Shown here: positions 20,105-27,008 of the stretch, piece by piece
Layout: every line of letters begins with the position of its first letter
How positions within the stretch are numbered: the first letter of the stretch is position 1
Assembly (NCBI RefSeq): GCF_003143935.1
Contig: NZ_QFRX01000001.1
Coordinates: 8,089,230 to 8,153,229, forward strand
Origin: Streptomyces sp. Act143
GTDB lineage: Bacteria > Actinomycetota > Actinomycetes > Streptomycetales > Streptomycetaceae
Length of the DNA: 64,000 bases
Direction of reading: 5' to 3'
Program-made: the position numbers and the translations under genes
Notes under the pieces: model-generated
What the model was told of the DNA's origin: nothing
Seen by the model: the letters and a program-made list of their open reading frames with translations, nothing else
Databases searched by the model: none

Positions 20105-20869
20105 ATGGCAACGCTTGAAATCCGAGACCTGCACGTCACCGTCGAGGCCGACAACGCCACGAAGGAGATCCTCAAGGGTGTCGACCTGACCGTGAAGCAG
20201 GGCGAGACGCACGCCATCATGGGCCCCAACGGCTCCGGCAAGTCGACCCTCGCCTACTCGCTCGCGGGTCACCCGAAGTACACGATCACCAGCGGCACCG
20301 TCACCCTCGACGGCGAGGACGTCCTGGAGATGTCCGTCGACGAGCGCGCCCGCGCGGGCCTGTTCCTGGCGATGCAGTACCCGGTCGAGGTCCCCGGCGT
20401 GTCCGTCTCCAACTTCCTGCGCACCTCCGCCACCGCCGTCCGCGGCGAGGCCCCCAAGCTGCGCACCTGGGTGAAGGAGGTCAAGGAGGCCATGGAGCGC
20501 CTCAACATGGACCCCTCCTTCGCCGAGCGCAACGTCAACGAGGGCTTCTCCGGCGGTGAGAAGAAGCGCCACGAGATCCTCCAGCTGGAGCTGCTCAAGC
20601 CGAAGGTCGCGATCCTCGACGAGACCGACTCCGGTCTGGACGTCGACGCCCTCCGCATCGTCTCCGAGGGCGTCAACCGCGTCCGCGAGACCGGCGAGGT
20701 CGGCACCCTGCTGATCACGCACTACACGCGCATCCTGCGCTACATCAAGCCCGACCACGTCCACGTGTTCGCCAACGGCAAGATCGTCGAGTCGGGTGGC
20801 CCCGAGCTCGCCGACAAGCTGGAGGCCGAGGGCTACGAGGCTTACACGAAGGGTGGCGCATCCGAGTGA
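20105..20869 (+). CDS. sufC: Fe-S assembly ATPase SufC
   Basis: ABC-type ATPase that drives the SufBCD complex. The 254-residue protein has Walker A MGPNGSGKSTLAY near residue 38, the SufC-specific signature FSGGEKKRHEILQ near 147, Walker B VAILDETDSGLDVDAL near 168 and the H-loop LLITHYTRIL near 203. The stop overlaps the GTG of sufS. Confidence 0.97.
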   Translation: MATLEIRDLHVTVEADNATKEILKGVDLTVKQGETHAIMGPNGSGKSTLAYSLAGHPKYTITSGTVTLDGEDVLEMSVDERARAGLFLAMQYPVEVPGVSVSNFLRTSATAVRGEAPKLRTWVKEVKEAMERLNMDPSFAERNVNEGFSGGEKKRHEILQLELLKPKVAILDETDSGLDVDALRIVSEGVNRVRETGEVGTLLITHYTRILRYIKPDHVHVFANGKIVESGGPELADKLEAEGYEAYTKGGASE

Positions 20870-22122
20870 CACAGCTGCCGGGCCTCCTCGACGTCGAGGC
20901 GATCCGCAAGGACTTCCCCATCCTGGACCGCCAGGTCCACGACGGGCAGAAGCTCGTGTACCTGGACAACGCGGCGACGTCGCAGAAGCCGCGCCAGGTG
21001 CTGGACGCCCTGAGCGAGTACTACGAGCGCTACAACGCCAACGTCCACCGCGGTGTGCATGTGCTCGCCGAGGAGGCCACGGCGCTGTACGAGGGCGCGC
21101 GGGACAAGGTCGCCGCGTTCATCAACGCGCCCTCGCGCGACGAGGTCATCTTCACCAAGAACGCCTCCGAGTCGCTCAACCTCGTGGCGAACATGCTGGG
21201 CTGGGCCGACGAGCCCTACCGCGTGGACTCCGACACCGAGATCGTCATCACGGAGATGGAGCACCACTCCAACATCGTGCCGTGGCAGCTGCTCGCGCAG
21301 CGCACGGGCGCGAAGCTGAAGTGGTTCGGGCTGACCGACGACGGCCGTCTCGACCTTTCCAACATCGACGAGATCATCACGGAGAAGACGAAGATCGTCT
21401 CCTTCGTGCTGGTGTCGAACATCCTCGGCACGGTCAACCCGGTCGAGGCGATCATCCGCCGTGCGCAGGAGGTCGGTGCGCTCGTCTGCATCGACGCCTC
21501 CCAGGCGGCGCCCCACATGCCGCTGGACGTCCAGGCCCTGCAGGCCGACTTCGTGGCCTTCACCGGCCACAAGATGTGCGGTCCGACGGGCATCGGCGTG
21601 CTCTGGGGCCGCCAGGAGCTCCTGGAGGACCTGCCCCCGTTCCTGGGCGGCGGCGAGATGATCGAGACGGTGTCGATGCACTCGTCGACGTACGCTCCCG
21701 CCCCGCACAAGTTCGAGGCGGGCACGCCCCCGATCGCCCAGGCGGTCGGGCTCGGCGCGGCGATCGACTACCTGAACTCGATCGGCATGGACAAGATCCT
21801 CGCCCATGAGCACGCGCTGACGGAGTACGCCGTCCAGCGGCTGGCGGCGGTCCCCGACCTGCGGATCATCGGCCCGACCACGGCCGAGGACCGGGGCGCG
21901 GCGATCTCCTTCACGCTCGGCGACATCCACCCCCACGACGTGGGCCAGGTGCTGGACGAGCAGGGCATCGCGGTCCGCGTGGGTCACCACTGCGCCCGGC
22001 CCGTCTGCCTGCGCTACGGAATTCCCGCGACCACGCGAGCGTCGTTCTATCTGTACTCCTCGCCGACCGAGATCGACGCACTGGTCGACGGCCTGGAGCA
22101 CGTACGGAACTTCTTCGGCTGA
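20866..22122 (+). CDS. sufS: Cysteine desulfurase SufS
   Basis: PLP enzyme that takes sulfur from cysteine as a persulfide. The 418-residue class II desulfurase has the PLP lysine in FTGHKMCGPTGIGVLWG near residue 229 and the persulfide cysteine in VRVGHHCARPVCLRYG near residue 375. LDNAATSQKPRQVLD is at the N terminus. The GTG start overlaps the sufC stop. The adjacent SufU is its expected sulfur acceptor. Confidence 0.97.
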   Translation: MTQLPGLLDVEAIRKDFPILDRQVHDGQKLVYLDNAATSQKPRQVLDALSEYYERYNANVHRGVHVLAEEATALYEGARDKVAAFINAPSRDEVIFTKNASESLNLVANMLGWADEPYRVDSDTEIVITEMEHHSNIVPWQLLAQRTGAKLKWFGLTDDGRLDLSNIDEIITEKTKIVSFVLVSNILGTVNPVEAIIRRAQEVGALVCIDASQAAPHMPLDVQALQADFVAFTGHKMCGPTGIGVLWGRQELLEDLPPFLGGGEMIETVSMHSSTYAPAPHKFEAGTPPIAQAVGLGAAIDYLNSIGMDKILAHEHALTEYAVQRLAAVPDLRIIGPTTAEDRGAAISFTLGDIHPHDVGQVLDEQGIAVRVGHHCARPVCLRYGIPATTRASFYLYSSPTEIDALVDGLEHVRNFFG

Positions 22123-22131
22123 GAGGCTGTC

Positions 22132-22599
22132 GTGAAGCTGGATTCGATGTACCAGGAAGTCATCCTGGACCACTACAAGAACCCGCACGGGCGTGGTCTC
22201 CGGGACGGCGACGCCGAGGTGCACCACGTGAACCCGACGTGCGGTGACGAGATCACCCTGCGTGTGAAGTACGACGGCACGACGATCGAGGACGTGTCGT
22301 ACGAGGGCCAGGGCTGCTCCATCAGCCAGGCCTCGGCCTCGGTCCTGAACGAACTCCTGGTCGGCAAGGACCTGTCCGACGCGCAGAAGATCCAGGAGAC
22401 CTTCCTGGAGCTGATGCAGTCCAAGGGCAGGCTGGAGCCCGACGACGCGATGGAGGAGGTGCTGGAGGACGCGGTCGCGTTCGCCGGTGTCTCCAAGTAC
22501 CCGGCCCGGGTCAAGTGCGCCCTCCTCAGCTGGATGGCGTGGAAGGACGCGACGGCCCAGGCCCTGGGCGGAGCCGACGCGGAAAGGAAGACGGCATGA
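22132..22599 (+). CDS. sufU: SufU zinc-dependent sulfur transfer protein
   Basis: A 155-residue IscU-like protein that accepts persulfide sulfur from SufS. Three cysteines occupy the canonical places: HVNPTCGDEI near residue 37, GQGCSISQASAS near 63 and RVKCALLSWMAW near 126, with the insertion between the last two that marks SufU rather than IscU. The GTG start is 9 bases after sufS; the stop overlaps the next ATG. Confidence 0.95.
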   Translation: MKLDSMYQEVILDHYKNPHGRGLRDGDAEVHHVNPTCGDEITLRVKYDGTTIEDVSYEGQGCSISQASASVLNELLVGKDLSDAQKIQETFLELMQSKGRLEPDDAMEEVLEDAVAFAGVSKYPARVKCALLSWMAWKDATAQALGGADAERKTA

Positions 22600-22928
22600 G
22601 CGAGACCGTTGAGATGAAGCCGGCCTCGGAGGAAGAGATCCGCGAGGCGCTGTACGACGTCGTCGACCCCGAGCTGGGCATCGACGTCGTCAACCTGGGC
22701 CTGATCTACGGCATCCACATCGACGACGCCAACATCGCGACGATCGACATGACCCTGACCTCCGCGGCCTGCCCGCTGACGGACGTCATCGAGGACCAGG
22801 CCAAGTCCGCCACGGACGGCCTCGTCAACGAGCTGCGCATCAACTGGGTCTGGATGCCGCCGTGGGGCCCGGACAAGATCACGGACGATGGGCGGGAGCA
22901 GCTTCGGGCGCTCGGGTTCAACGTCTGA
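22596..22928 (+). CDS. SufT-like metal-sulfur cluster protein (DUF59/MIP18)
   Basis: A 110-residue DUF59 protein, the last gene of the suf operon. VVDPELGIDVVNLGLIYGI near residue 24 and TLTSAACPLTDVIEDQ near residue 54 (with the conserved Cys) define the family, which helps maturation of Fe-S proteins. ATG overlaps the sufU stop. A strong hairpin follows 12 bases after the stop. Confidence 0.94.
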   Translation: MSETVEMKPASEEEIREALYDVVDPELGIDVVNLGLIYGIHIDDANIATIDMTLTSAACPLTDVIEDQAKSATDGLVNELRINWVWMPPWGPDKITDDGREQLRALGFNV

Positions 22929-22940
22929 CACAGGGCGTGC

Positions 22941-22975
22941 GGAAGGGGCCGTGGTCGTGGACCGCGGCCCCTTCC
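22941..22975. terminator. Terminator of the suf operon
   Basis: A 15-bp inverted repeat, GGAAGGGGCCGTGGT / ACCGCGGCCCCTTCC, with one G-U pair and a 5-base loop, between the convergent suf operon and the AbfB-domain gene. It probably serves both. Confidence 0.8.
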
Positions 22976-22982
22976 CGTGTGC

Positions 22983-23798
22983 TCAGGCCGGCCCCGCCAC
23001 CAACCGGAACGCCGAGTCCTGGCGGTACAGGTCGCTGTACTGGTACGGGTCCAGCTTGAGTTGGAAGTTCTGGTGGCGCAGGTAGCGGCCGGGGTAGTTG
23101 ACCGACTCCAGCATGATCGCGCCGGAGACGGATGCCGCGCGGGAGCAGAAGGTCGCGTCCTGCCGGAACAGGGGCGAGCCGTCGTTGCGGCCGGCCACCA
23201 GGATGAAGTCGCGGTGGCGCAGGTACTGGCCGTCGGCGGTGGCGAAGGAGTAGCAGGAGCTGTCGGCCAGGCCCTTGACCAGCTTGAAGGTGGAGTCCTC
23301 GCGGAACTCCGAGCCGCCGACGGGGTCGAGCTTCACATAGCCGCCGCTCACGTGCCAGTACCGGTCGGGGTAGTTGACCGAGCGGACGGAGCGCCAGCTG
23401 GCCGCAGGCTTCGGGGCCGATGAACTCGGCTGTGACGACGGGGATTTGGCCGTCGGATGCGCGGCCGGGGAAGGGGACGCGGAGCCCTGTTGGCGGGGGG
23501 CCGAGGTAGTGGCCTCGTCGGTGGTGAGACCGCTCTTGCCCTTCGGCGGCGTCACCTCCGGCTGTGACGGGGTGCCGAACGAGATCAGGCCCGGCAGTGT
23601 CCCGCCGTCCGAGGGGGACGCCTGTGACAGGGTGTCAGGATTCCGGTCCGTCCAGGCTATCGCCGTCACACAGGCGATGATCGTGGCCACCGCCAGCGCA
23701 CCCGCGAGATAGAGACGCCGGGTGCCGGGGGCTCGGGACGGGTCGGGGGCCCACCCGCTCTCCCAGGGCTGAGGAGGGCGGGACTGGTCTTCTGGCAT
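22983..23798 (-). CDS. Membrane-anchored AbfB-domain (CBM42-like) protein
   Basis: A 271-residue single-pass protein. A Pro-rich cytosolic stretch precedes a transmembrane segment near residues 30-52 (LYLAGALAVATIIACVTAIAW), then a long Ser/Pro/Thr linker, and finally an AbfB-like beta-trefoil from about residue 130, with repeated SVNYPDRYWHV, QYLRHRDF and SVNYPGRYLRHQNF units. Such domains bind arabinofuranosyl side chains of plant polysaccharides. No catalytic domain is seen, so it is a surface lectin or adhesion candidate. ATG 23798 follows GGAGGA. Confidence 0.82.
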   Translation of the reverse strand: MPEDQSRPPQPWESGWAPDPSRAPGTRRLYLAGALAVATIIACVTAIAWTDRNPDTLSQASPSDGGTLPGLISFGTPSQPEVTPPKGKSGLTTDEATTSAPRQQGSASPSPAAHPTAKSPSSQPSSSAPKPAASWRSVRSVNYPDRYWHVSGGYVKLDPVGGSEFREDSTFKLVKGLADSSCYSFATADGQYLRHRDFILVAGRNDGSPLFRQDATFCSRAASVSGAIMLESVNYPGRYLRHQNFQLKLDPYQYSDLYRQDSAFRLVAGPA

Positions 23799-23881
23799 GC
23801 GCGGTTCCTCCGGCGGAGCCCATGGCAAGGCCGCGGCTGTGATGGGGGGTGGATGAACGGTGAAGCAGACGGCACAGTAGT

Positions 23882-23924
23882 GGAACCGCTTGCTTCGCAG
23901 CAGTCCTTTCAGCGAGCGGTTTCC
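23882..23924. promoter_or_regulatory. Bulged inverted repeat upstream of the sulfotransferase
   Basis: GGAACCGCTTGCT and AGCGAGCGGTTTCC form a 13-bp stem with one bulge and one G-U-type mismatch, separated by about 16 bases. It sits between the divergent AbfB and sulfotransferase genes and could be an operator or mRNA leader hairpin. Confidence 0.35.
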
Positions 23925-24029
23925 ATATCGTTCCCCACCGCGCGTTCACACCGCTTTCGCCGCCGCTTCCACATCGCTTTCTCAGCGCCCTCCCAGGCCC
24001 GCCTCATCCCCGGTCGGCAGCGTGGAAGC

Positions 24030-25124
24030 GTGGTTACCTCCGTACCTTCCGTACCTTCCGAGCCCTCCGTACCTTCCGAGCCCTCCGAGCCCTCCGTACC
24101 TTCCGAGCCCTCCGAGCCCTCCGCCCCTCGTGGTCCGTCCGCCGTGCGGCCCGTCTTCGTGCTCGGCTGCCCCCGCTCCGGGACCACGCTGCTGCAACTC
24201 ATGCTGCACGCCCACCCGCGCATCGCCCTGCCTCCCGAGACCCGTTTCGTGCTGCCCGCCTACGAGCGGCGGCTGGGCTTCGGCGACCTGCGGGAGCGGG
24301 GCAACCGTGCCGCGCTCGCCCAGTGGATCACCGGCCGCGAGGAGACCCGCTTCCATGAACTCGGCCTGGACGCCGACGCCGTGGCCGAGCGGATCGCGGA
24401 CGGGCCGCCCACCCTCGGCTCCGCGCTGGGCGTCCCGCTCCAGGCCTACGCCGAGAGCCACGGCAAGGTGCGCTGGGGCGACAAACGGCCCGCCTACGCC
24501 CTGCACGTCGAGGAGATCCTGCGGCTCTTCCCCGACGCCCAGTTCGTGCACCTGGTCCGCGACGGCCGCGACTGCGTCGCCTCCCTGCTGGGCATGCCCT
24601 GGTGGCATCGCGGCTTCCACGAGGCCGTCGCCACCTGGGCGCAGGTGATGGACACGACCCGCCGACACGCCCGCCGACTCGGCCCCGGCAGCTGGCACGA
24701 GCTGCGCTTCGAGGACCTGGTCGCCGATCCCGAGCCGCAACTGCGCGCGCTGTGCGGTTACTTGGGTGAGGAGTACGACCCCCGGACGACCGAGCCGCGG
24801 CGCCTCGCGAGCACGGCCGTACCCGCCCGCAAGACCTGGCACCGCCGCACCCACGGCGCGCTCGACGCCTCCCGCGCGGGGAGCTGGCAACAGCGGTTGA
24901 CGCCCCATCAGATACAGCTGTGCGAGGCGGCGTTGGGTGAACGCCTGCGCCGCAACGGCTACGAACTCAGCGGCGCCGTCCGGCCCGACCCCGCCGAGCT
25001 GCTCCGCTACCGCAAGGTCTCCGCCCTGCGCCGCGCCGCCCACGCCAAGCGGCGGCTGCTCGACCGCATGGCGCGGCTGCGTGAACCCGGTCCCGTGAGC
25101 AGTTGTGTACGCCCGTACGCATGA
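24030..25124 (+). CDS. Sulfotransferase-family protein with PS[VE] repeat N terminus
   Basis: Probable PAPS-dependent sulfotransferase, about 364 residues from GTG 24030. The PAPS 5'-phosphosulfate loop is VFVLGCPRSGTTLLQLM near residue 42; the 3'-phosphate motif is FVHLVRDGRDCVASLL near residue 175. The N terminus is a run of about nine PS[VE] tripeptides from a 9-bp DNA repeat. The true start is uncertain because the frame is open back to 23853 without typical coding content. Its last codons overlap the first of two tandem operators for the next gene. Acceptor unknown. Confidence 0.8.
   Translation: MVTSVPSVPSEPSVPSEPSEPSVPSEPSEPSAPRGPSAVRPVFVLGCPRSGTTLLQLMLHAHPRIALPPETRFVLPAYERRLGFGDLRERGNRAALAQWITGREETRFHELGLDADAVAERIADGPPTLGSALGVPLQAYAESHGKVRWGDKRPAYALHVEEILRLFPDAQFVHLVRDGRDCVASLLGMPWWHRGFHEAVATWAQVMDTTRRHARRLGPGSWHELRFEDLVADPEPQLRALCGYLGEEYDPRTTEPRRLASTAVPARKTWHRRTHGALDASRAGSWQQRLTPHQIQLCEAALGERLRRNGYELSGAVRPDPAELLRYRKVSALRRAAHAKRRLLDRMARLREPGPVSSCVRPYA
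24041..24128 (+). repeat. 9-bp tandem repeat encoding Pro-Ser-Val/Glu units
   Basis: Alternating units CCTTCCGTA, CCTTCCGAG, CCCTCCGTA and CCCTCCGAG run for about ten copies. They encode a PSVPSEPSEPS-type linker before the sulfotransferase domain. The near-identical units suggest slippage-prone length variation between strains. Confidence 0.8.
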
Positions 25125-25142
25125 TGTGTACACTCGTACACA
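25104..25142. promoter_or_regulatory. Two tandem TetR-type operators
   Basis: TGTGTAC-GCCC-GTACGCA (25104-25121) and TGTGTAC-ACTC-GTACACA (25125-25142) are two 18-bp dyads of the same form, the second perfect. Their starts are exactly 21 bp apart (two helical turns). The second ends on the A of the SMR gene ATG. The TetR gene two genes along is the natural binder. Confidence 0.65.
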
Positions 25143-25462
25143 TGGGATACGTACTGCTGGCCGGGGCCATCGCCGCCGAAGTGGCCGCGACGACCGCGAT
25201 GAAGTACAGCGAGGGCTTCAGCCGGCTGCTGCCGTCGCTGCTGACCGTCCTCGGCTACGTGGTCTCCTTCGCACTGCTCGCGCAGACCCTGAAGTCGGTC
25301 GCGATCGGTACGGCGTACGCGATCTGGGCCGGGGTCGGCACCGCGACCATCGCCACCATCGGGATGGTCTTCCTCGGGGAGGGCATGACGGCCGCCAAGG
25401 CCGCCGGGATCGCGCTGATCATCGTCGGGGTGGTCGTGCTGAACCTGGGCGGGGCGCACTGA
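25142..25462 (+). CDS. Small multidrug resistance (SMR) family exporter
   Basis: A 106-residue four-helix EmrE/QacE-type proton antiporter. The membrane-embedded glutamate is in GAIAAEVAATTAMKYSEGF near residue 13, and the signature YAIWAGVGTATIATIGMVFLGE is near residue 60. ATG 25142 matches the family N terminus (MGYVLLAGAIAAE); in-frame starts further upstream read through the operators. There is no clear ribosome site, so a leaderless transcript controlled by the operators is possible. Overlaps the regulator start by TGATG. Confidence 0.9.
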   Translation: MGYVLLAGAIAAEVAATTAMKYSEGFSRLLPSLLTVLGYVVSFALLAQTLKSVAIGTAYAIWAGVGTATIATIGMVFLGEGMTAAKAAGIALIIVGVVVLNLGGAH

Positions 25463-26004
25463 TGGCCCGCCGCTACGACCCCGAGCGCCGGCAGCGGATC
25501 ATCGACGCGGCGATCCGGGTCGTCGGGGAGAAGGGGCTGGCCGGGCTGAGCCATCGCACGGTCGCCGCCGCGGCCGATGTGCCGCTCGGCTCGACGACGT
25601 ACCACTTCAAGACCCTCGACGAGCTGATGGTCGCGGCCCTGCGGCAGGCGAACGAGGGCTTCGCCAAGGTGATCGCGGCGCGCGGCGGGCTGGAGGACCC
25701 GCGGGCCGACCTGGCCGCGGAACTCGCGGGCTGGATGGGCGAGTGGCTCGCCGGGGACCGTACCGGTGTGGAGCTGGAGTACGAGCTCTACCTCGCCGCC
25801 CTGCGCCGCCCCGCGCTGCGTCCGGTCGCCGGCGAATGGACCGAGCGGCTCGTCGACCTGGTGGCCCGCCGCACCGATCCGGTCACGGCGCGGGCGCTGG
25901 TGGCGCTGATGGACGGGATCTGTCTTCAGGTGCTGCTGACGGACGGGGTGTACGACGAGGAGTACGCGCGGGACGTGCTGGCGCGGATCATCCCCGCCCG
26001 GTGA
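25462..26004 (+). CDS. TetR-family repressor of the SMR exporter
   Basis: A 180-residue regulator with N-terminal TetR HTH: RQRIIDAAIRVVGEKGLAGLSHRTVAAAADVPLGSTTYHFKTLDEL over residues 10-55. The C-terminal ligand domain is short and helical. It is translationally coupled to the SMR exporter, so the pair forms a drug-sensing unit likely autoregulated through the two tandem dyads at 25104-25142. Its 3' end overlaps the convergent HxlR-peroxiredoxin gene by 17 bases. Confidence 0.9.
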   Translation: MARRYDPERRQRIIDAAIRVVGEKGLAGLSHRTVAAAADVPLGSTTYHFKTLDELMVAALRQANEGFAKVIAARGGLEDPRADLAAELAGWMGEWLAGDRTGVELEYELYLAALRRPALRPVAGEWTERLVDLVARRTDPVTARALVALMDGICLQVLLTDGVYDEEYARDVLARIIPAR

Positions 26005-26875
26005 GGTTCCGGACGGTGGTCAGCGCCGCCGCCACGCTCCCCGCGATGTCCGTCACCGGATACTGCACGTCCCGTACCACCCGCTCCCGGTCGACCACGA
26101 GGGTGAGCCGCTTCAGCCTGCTCGCGCCCGCCGCGCGGAACGTCGGCAGCCGCAGGGCGGCGATGAGATCGAGGCCGGCGTCGGAGAGCAGGGGGAAGCC
26201 CAGCCGTTCCTTCTCCGCGAACGCCCGCTGTTCGTCCGGGCGTTGGGTGGAGACGCCGTGCACGGTGGCGCCCGCCGCGGTGAACTCGGCCCGCCGGTCG
26301 CGGTAGGTGCAGGACTCCAGGGTGCAGCCGGGGGTGCCGGGGATGTCCGACCAGCCGGGCGGATAGGAGTCGGCGCGGGCGTAGGCGCCGGGGAAGCAGT
26401 ACAGGACGGTGAACGGGGTGCCGTCCGCGACCGGGTCGCGCAACTCGCCCTGGTCGTCGAGGAGTCGGAGCTCGGGGAGGCGGGTGCCGGCGAGTTCGTG
26501 GACCCGCCGGGTCTCCGCCGAGGCCTGTGCCGCGGTGGCCGTCGTGCCGCCGTCGCCGAGGACCCAGGTGTCGCCCCAGTCCTGGAGGGCGACGAGGACG
26601 GGCAGCAGGGCGTGGCCGCGCGGGGTGAGCCGGTACTCGTAGCGCACGGGGCGTTCCTGGTACGGCACCCGGGTGAGCACGTCCGCGTCCACGAGGAGGT
26701 GCAGCCGTTCGGTCAACACCTTTCGGGACATGCCGAGTTCGCGCTGGAGCTCGTCGAAGCGGTGCACGCCGCGGGCGGTGTCGCGGACGATCAGCAGGGT
26801 CCACCAGTCGCCGACGACGTCCAGGGCCTGCGCGATGGCGCAGGTGGAGTCCTCCAGGCTCGTCCTGCGGGCCAT
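25988..26875 (-). CDS. HxlR regulator fused to a PrxQ/BCP-type peroxiredoxin
   Basis: A 295-residue two-domain protein. Residues 1-105 are an HxlR/MarR-like winged helix (CAIAQALDVVGDWWTLLIVRD with the family cysteine C12, then RFDELQRELGMSRKVLTERLHLL). Residues 125-290 are a thioredoxin-fold AhpC/TSA domain with TPGCTLESCTYRD, whose C184 and C189 match the peroxidatic and resolving cysteines of PrxQ/BCP. An insert of about 14 residues (YARADSYPPGWSDI region) precedes the motif. The fusion suggests a peroxide- or electrophile-sensing regulator. It is divergent from an MFS exporter. Confidence 0.88.
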   Translation of the reverse strand: MARRTSLEDSTCAIAQALDVVGDWWTLLIVRDTARGVHRFDELQRELGMSRKVLTERLHLLVDADVLTRVPYQERPVRYEYRLTPRGHALLPVLVALQDWGDTWVLGDGGTTATAAQASAETRRVHELAGTRLPELRLLDDQGELRDPVADGTPFTVLYCFPGAYARADSYPPGWSDIPGTPGCTLESCTYRDRRAEFTAAGATVHGVSTQRPDEQRAFAEKERLGFPLLSDAGLDLIAALRLPTFRAAGASRLKRLTLVVDRERVVRDVQYPVTDIAGSVAAALTTVRNLTGRG

Positions 26876-26970
26876 GGTGTCCCGTCCCTTCGTCCGCCGG
26901 CTGGTGTCCGGCGGGGTGTCCGTCGGCGTCTTGTGTGTCGTTGACCCGAGGCTGCCATGCTGACATAGTC

Positions 26971-26987
26971 AGTTCCCAAAAGGAACT
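26971..26987. promoter_or_regulatory. Inverted repeat AGTTCC-N5-GGAACT, probable HxlR operator
   Basis: A perfect 6-bp dyad with the A-rich spacer CAAAA lies in the 133-base gap between the divergent HxlR-peroxiredoxin and MFS genes, 22 bases before the MFS start. Position and size suit an HxlR-family dimer. Confidence 0.55.
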
Positions 26988-27008
26988 CAGTCGGGCGGTG
27001 GGGGACCG

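Noticed and set aside
23853-24029. N-terminal extension of the sulfotransferase from an ATG at 23853
   Set aside because: The stretch lacks the usual coding bias, overlaps an inverted repeat, and has no family similarity; the GTG at 24030 is a better though uncertain start.
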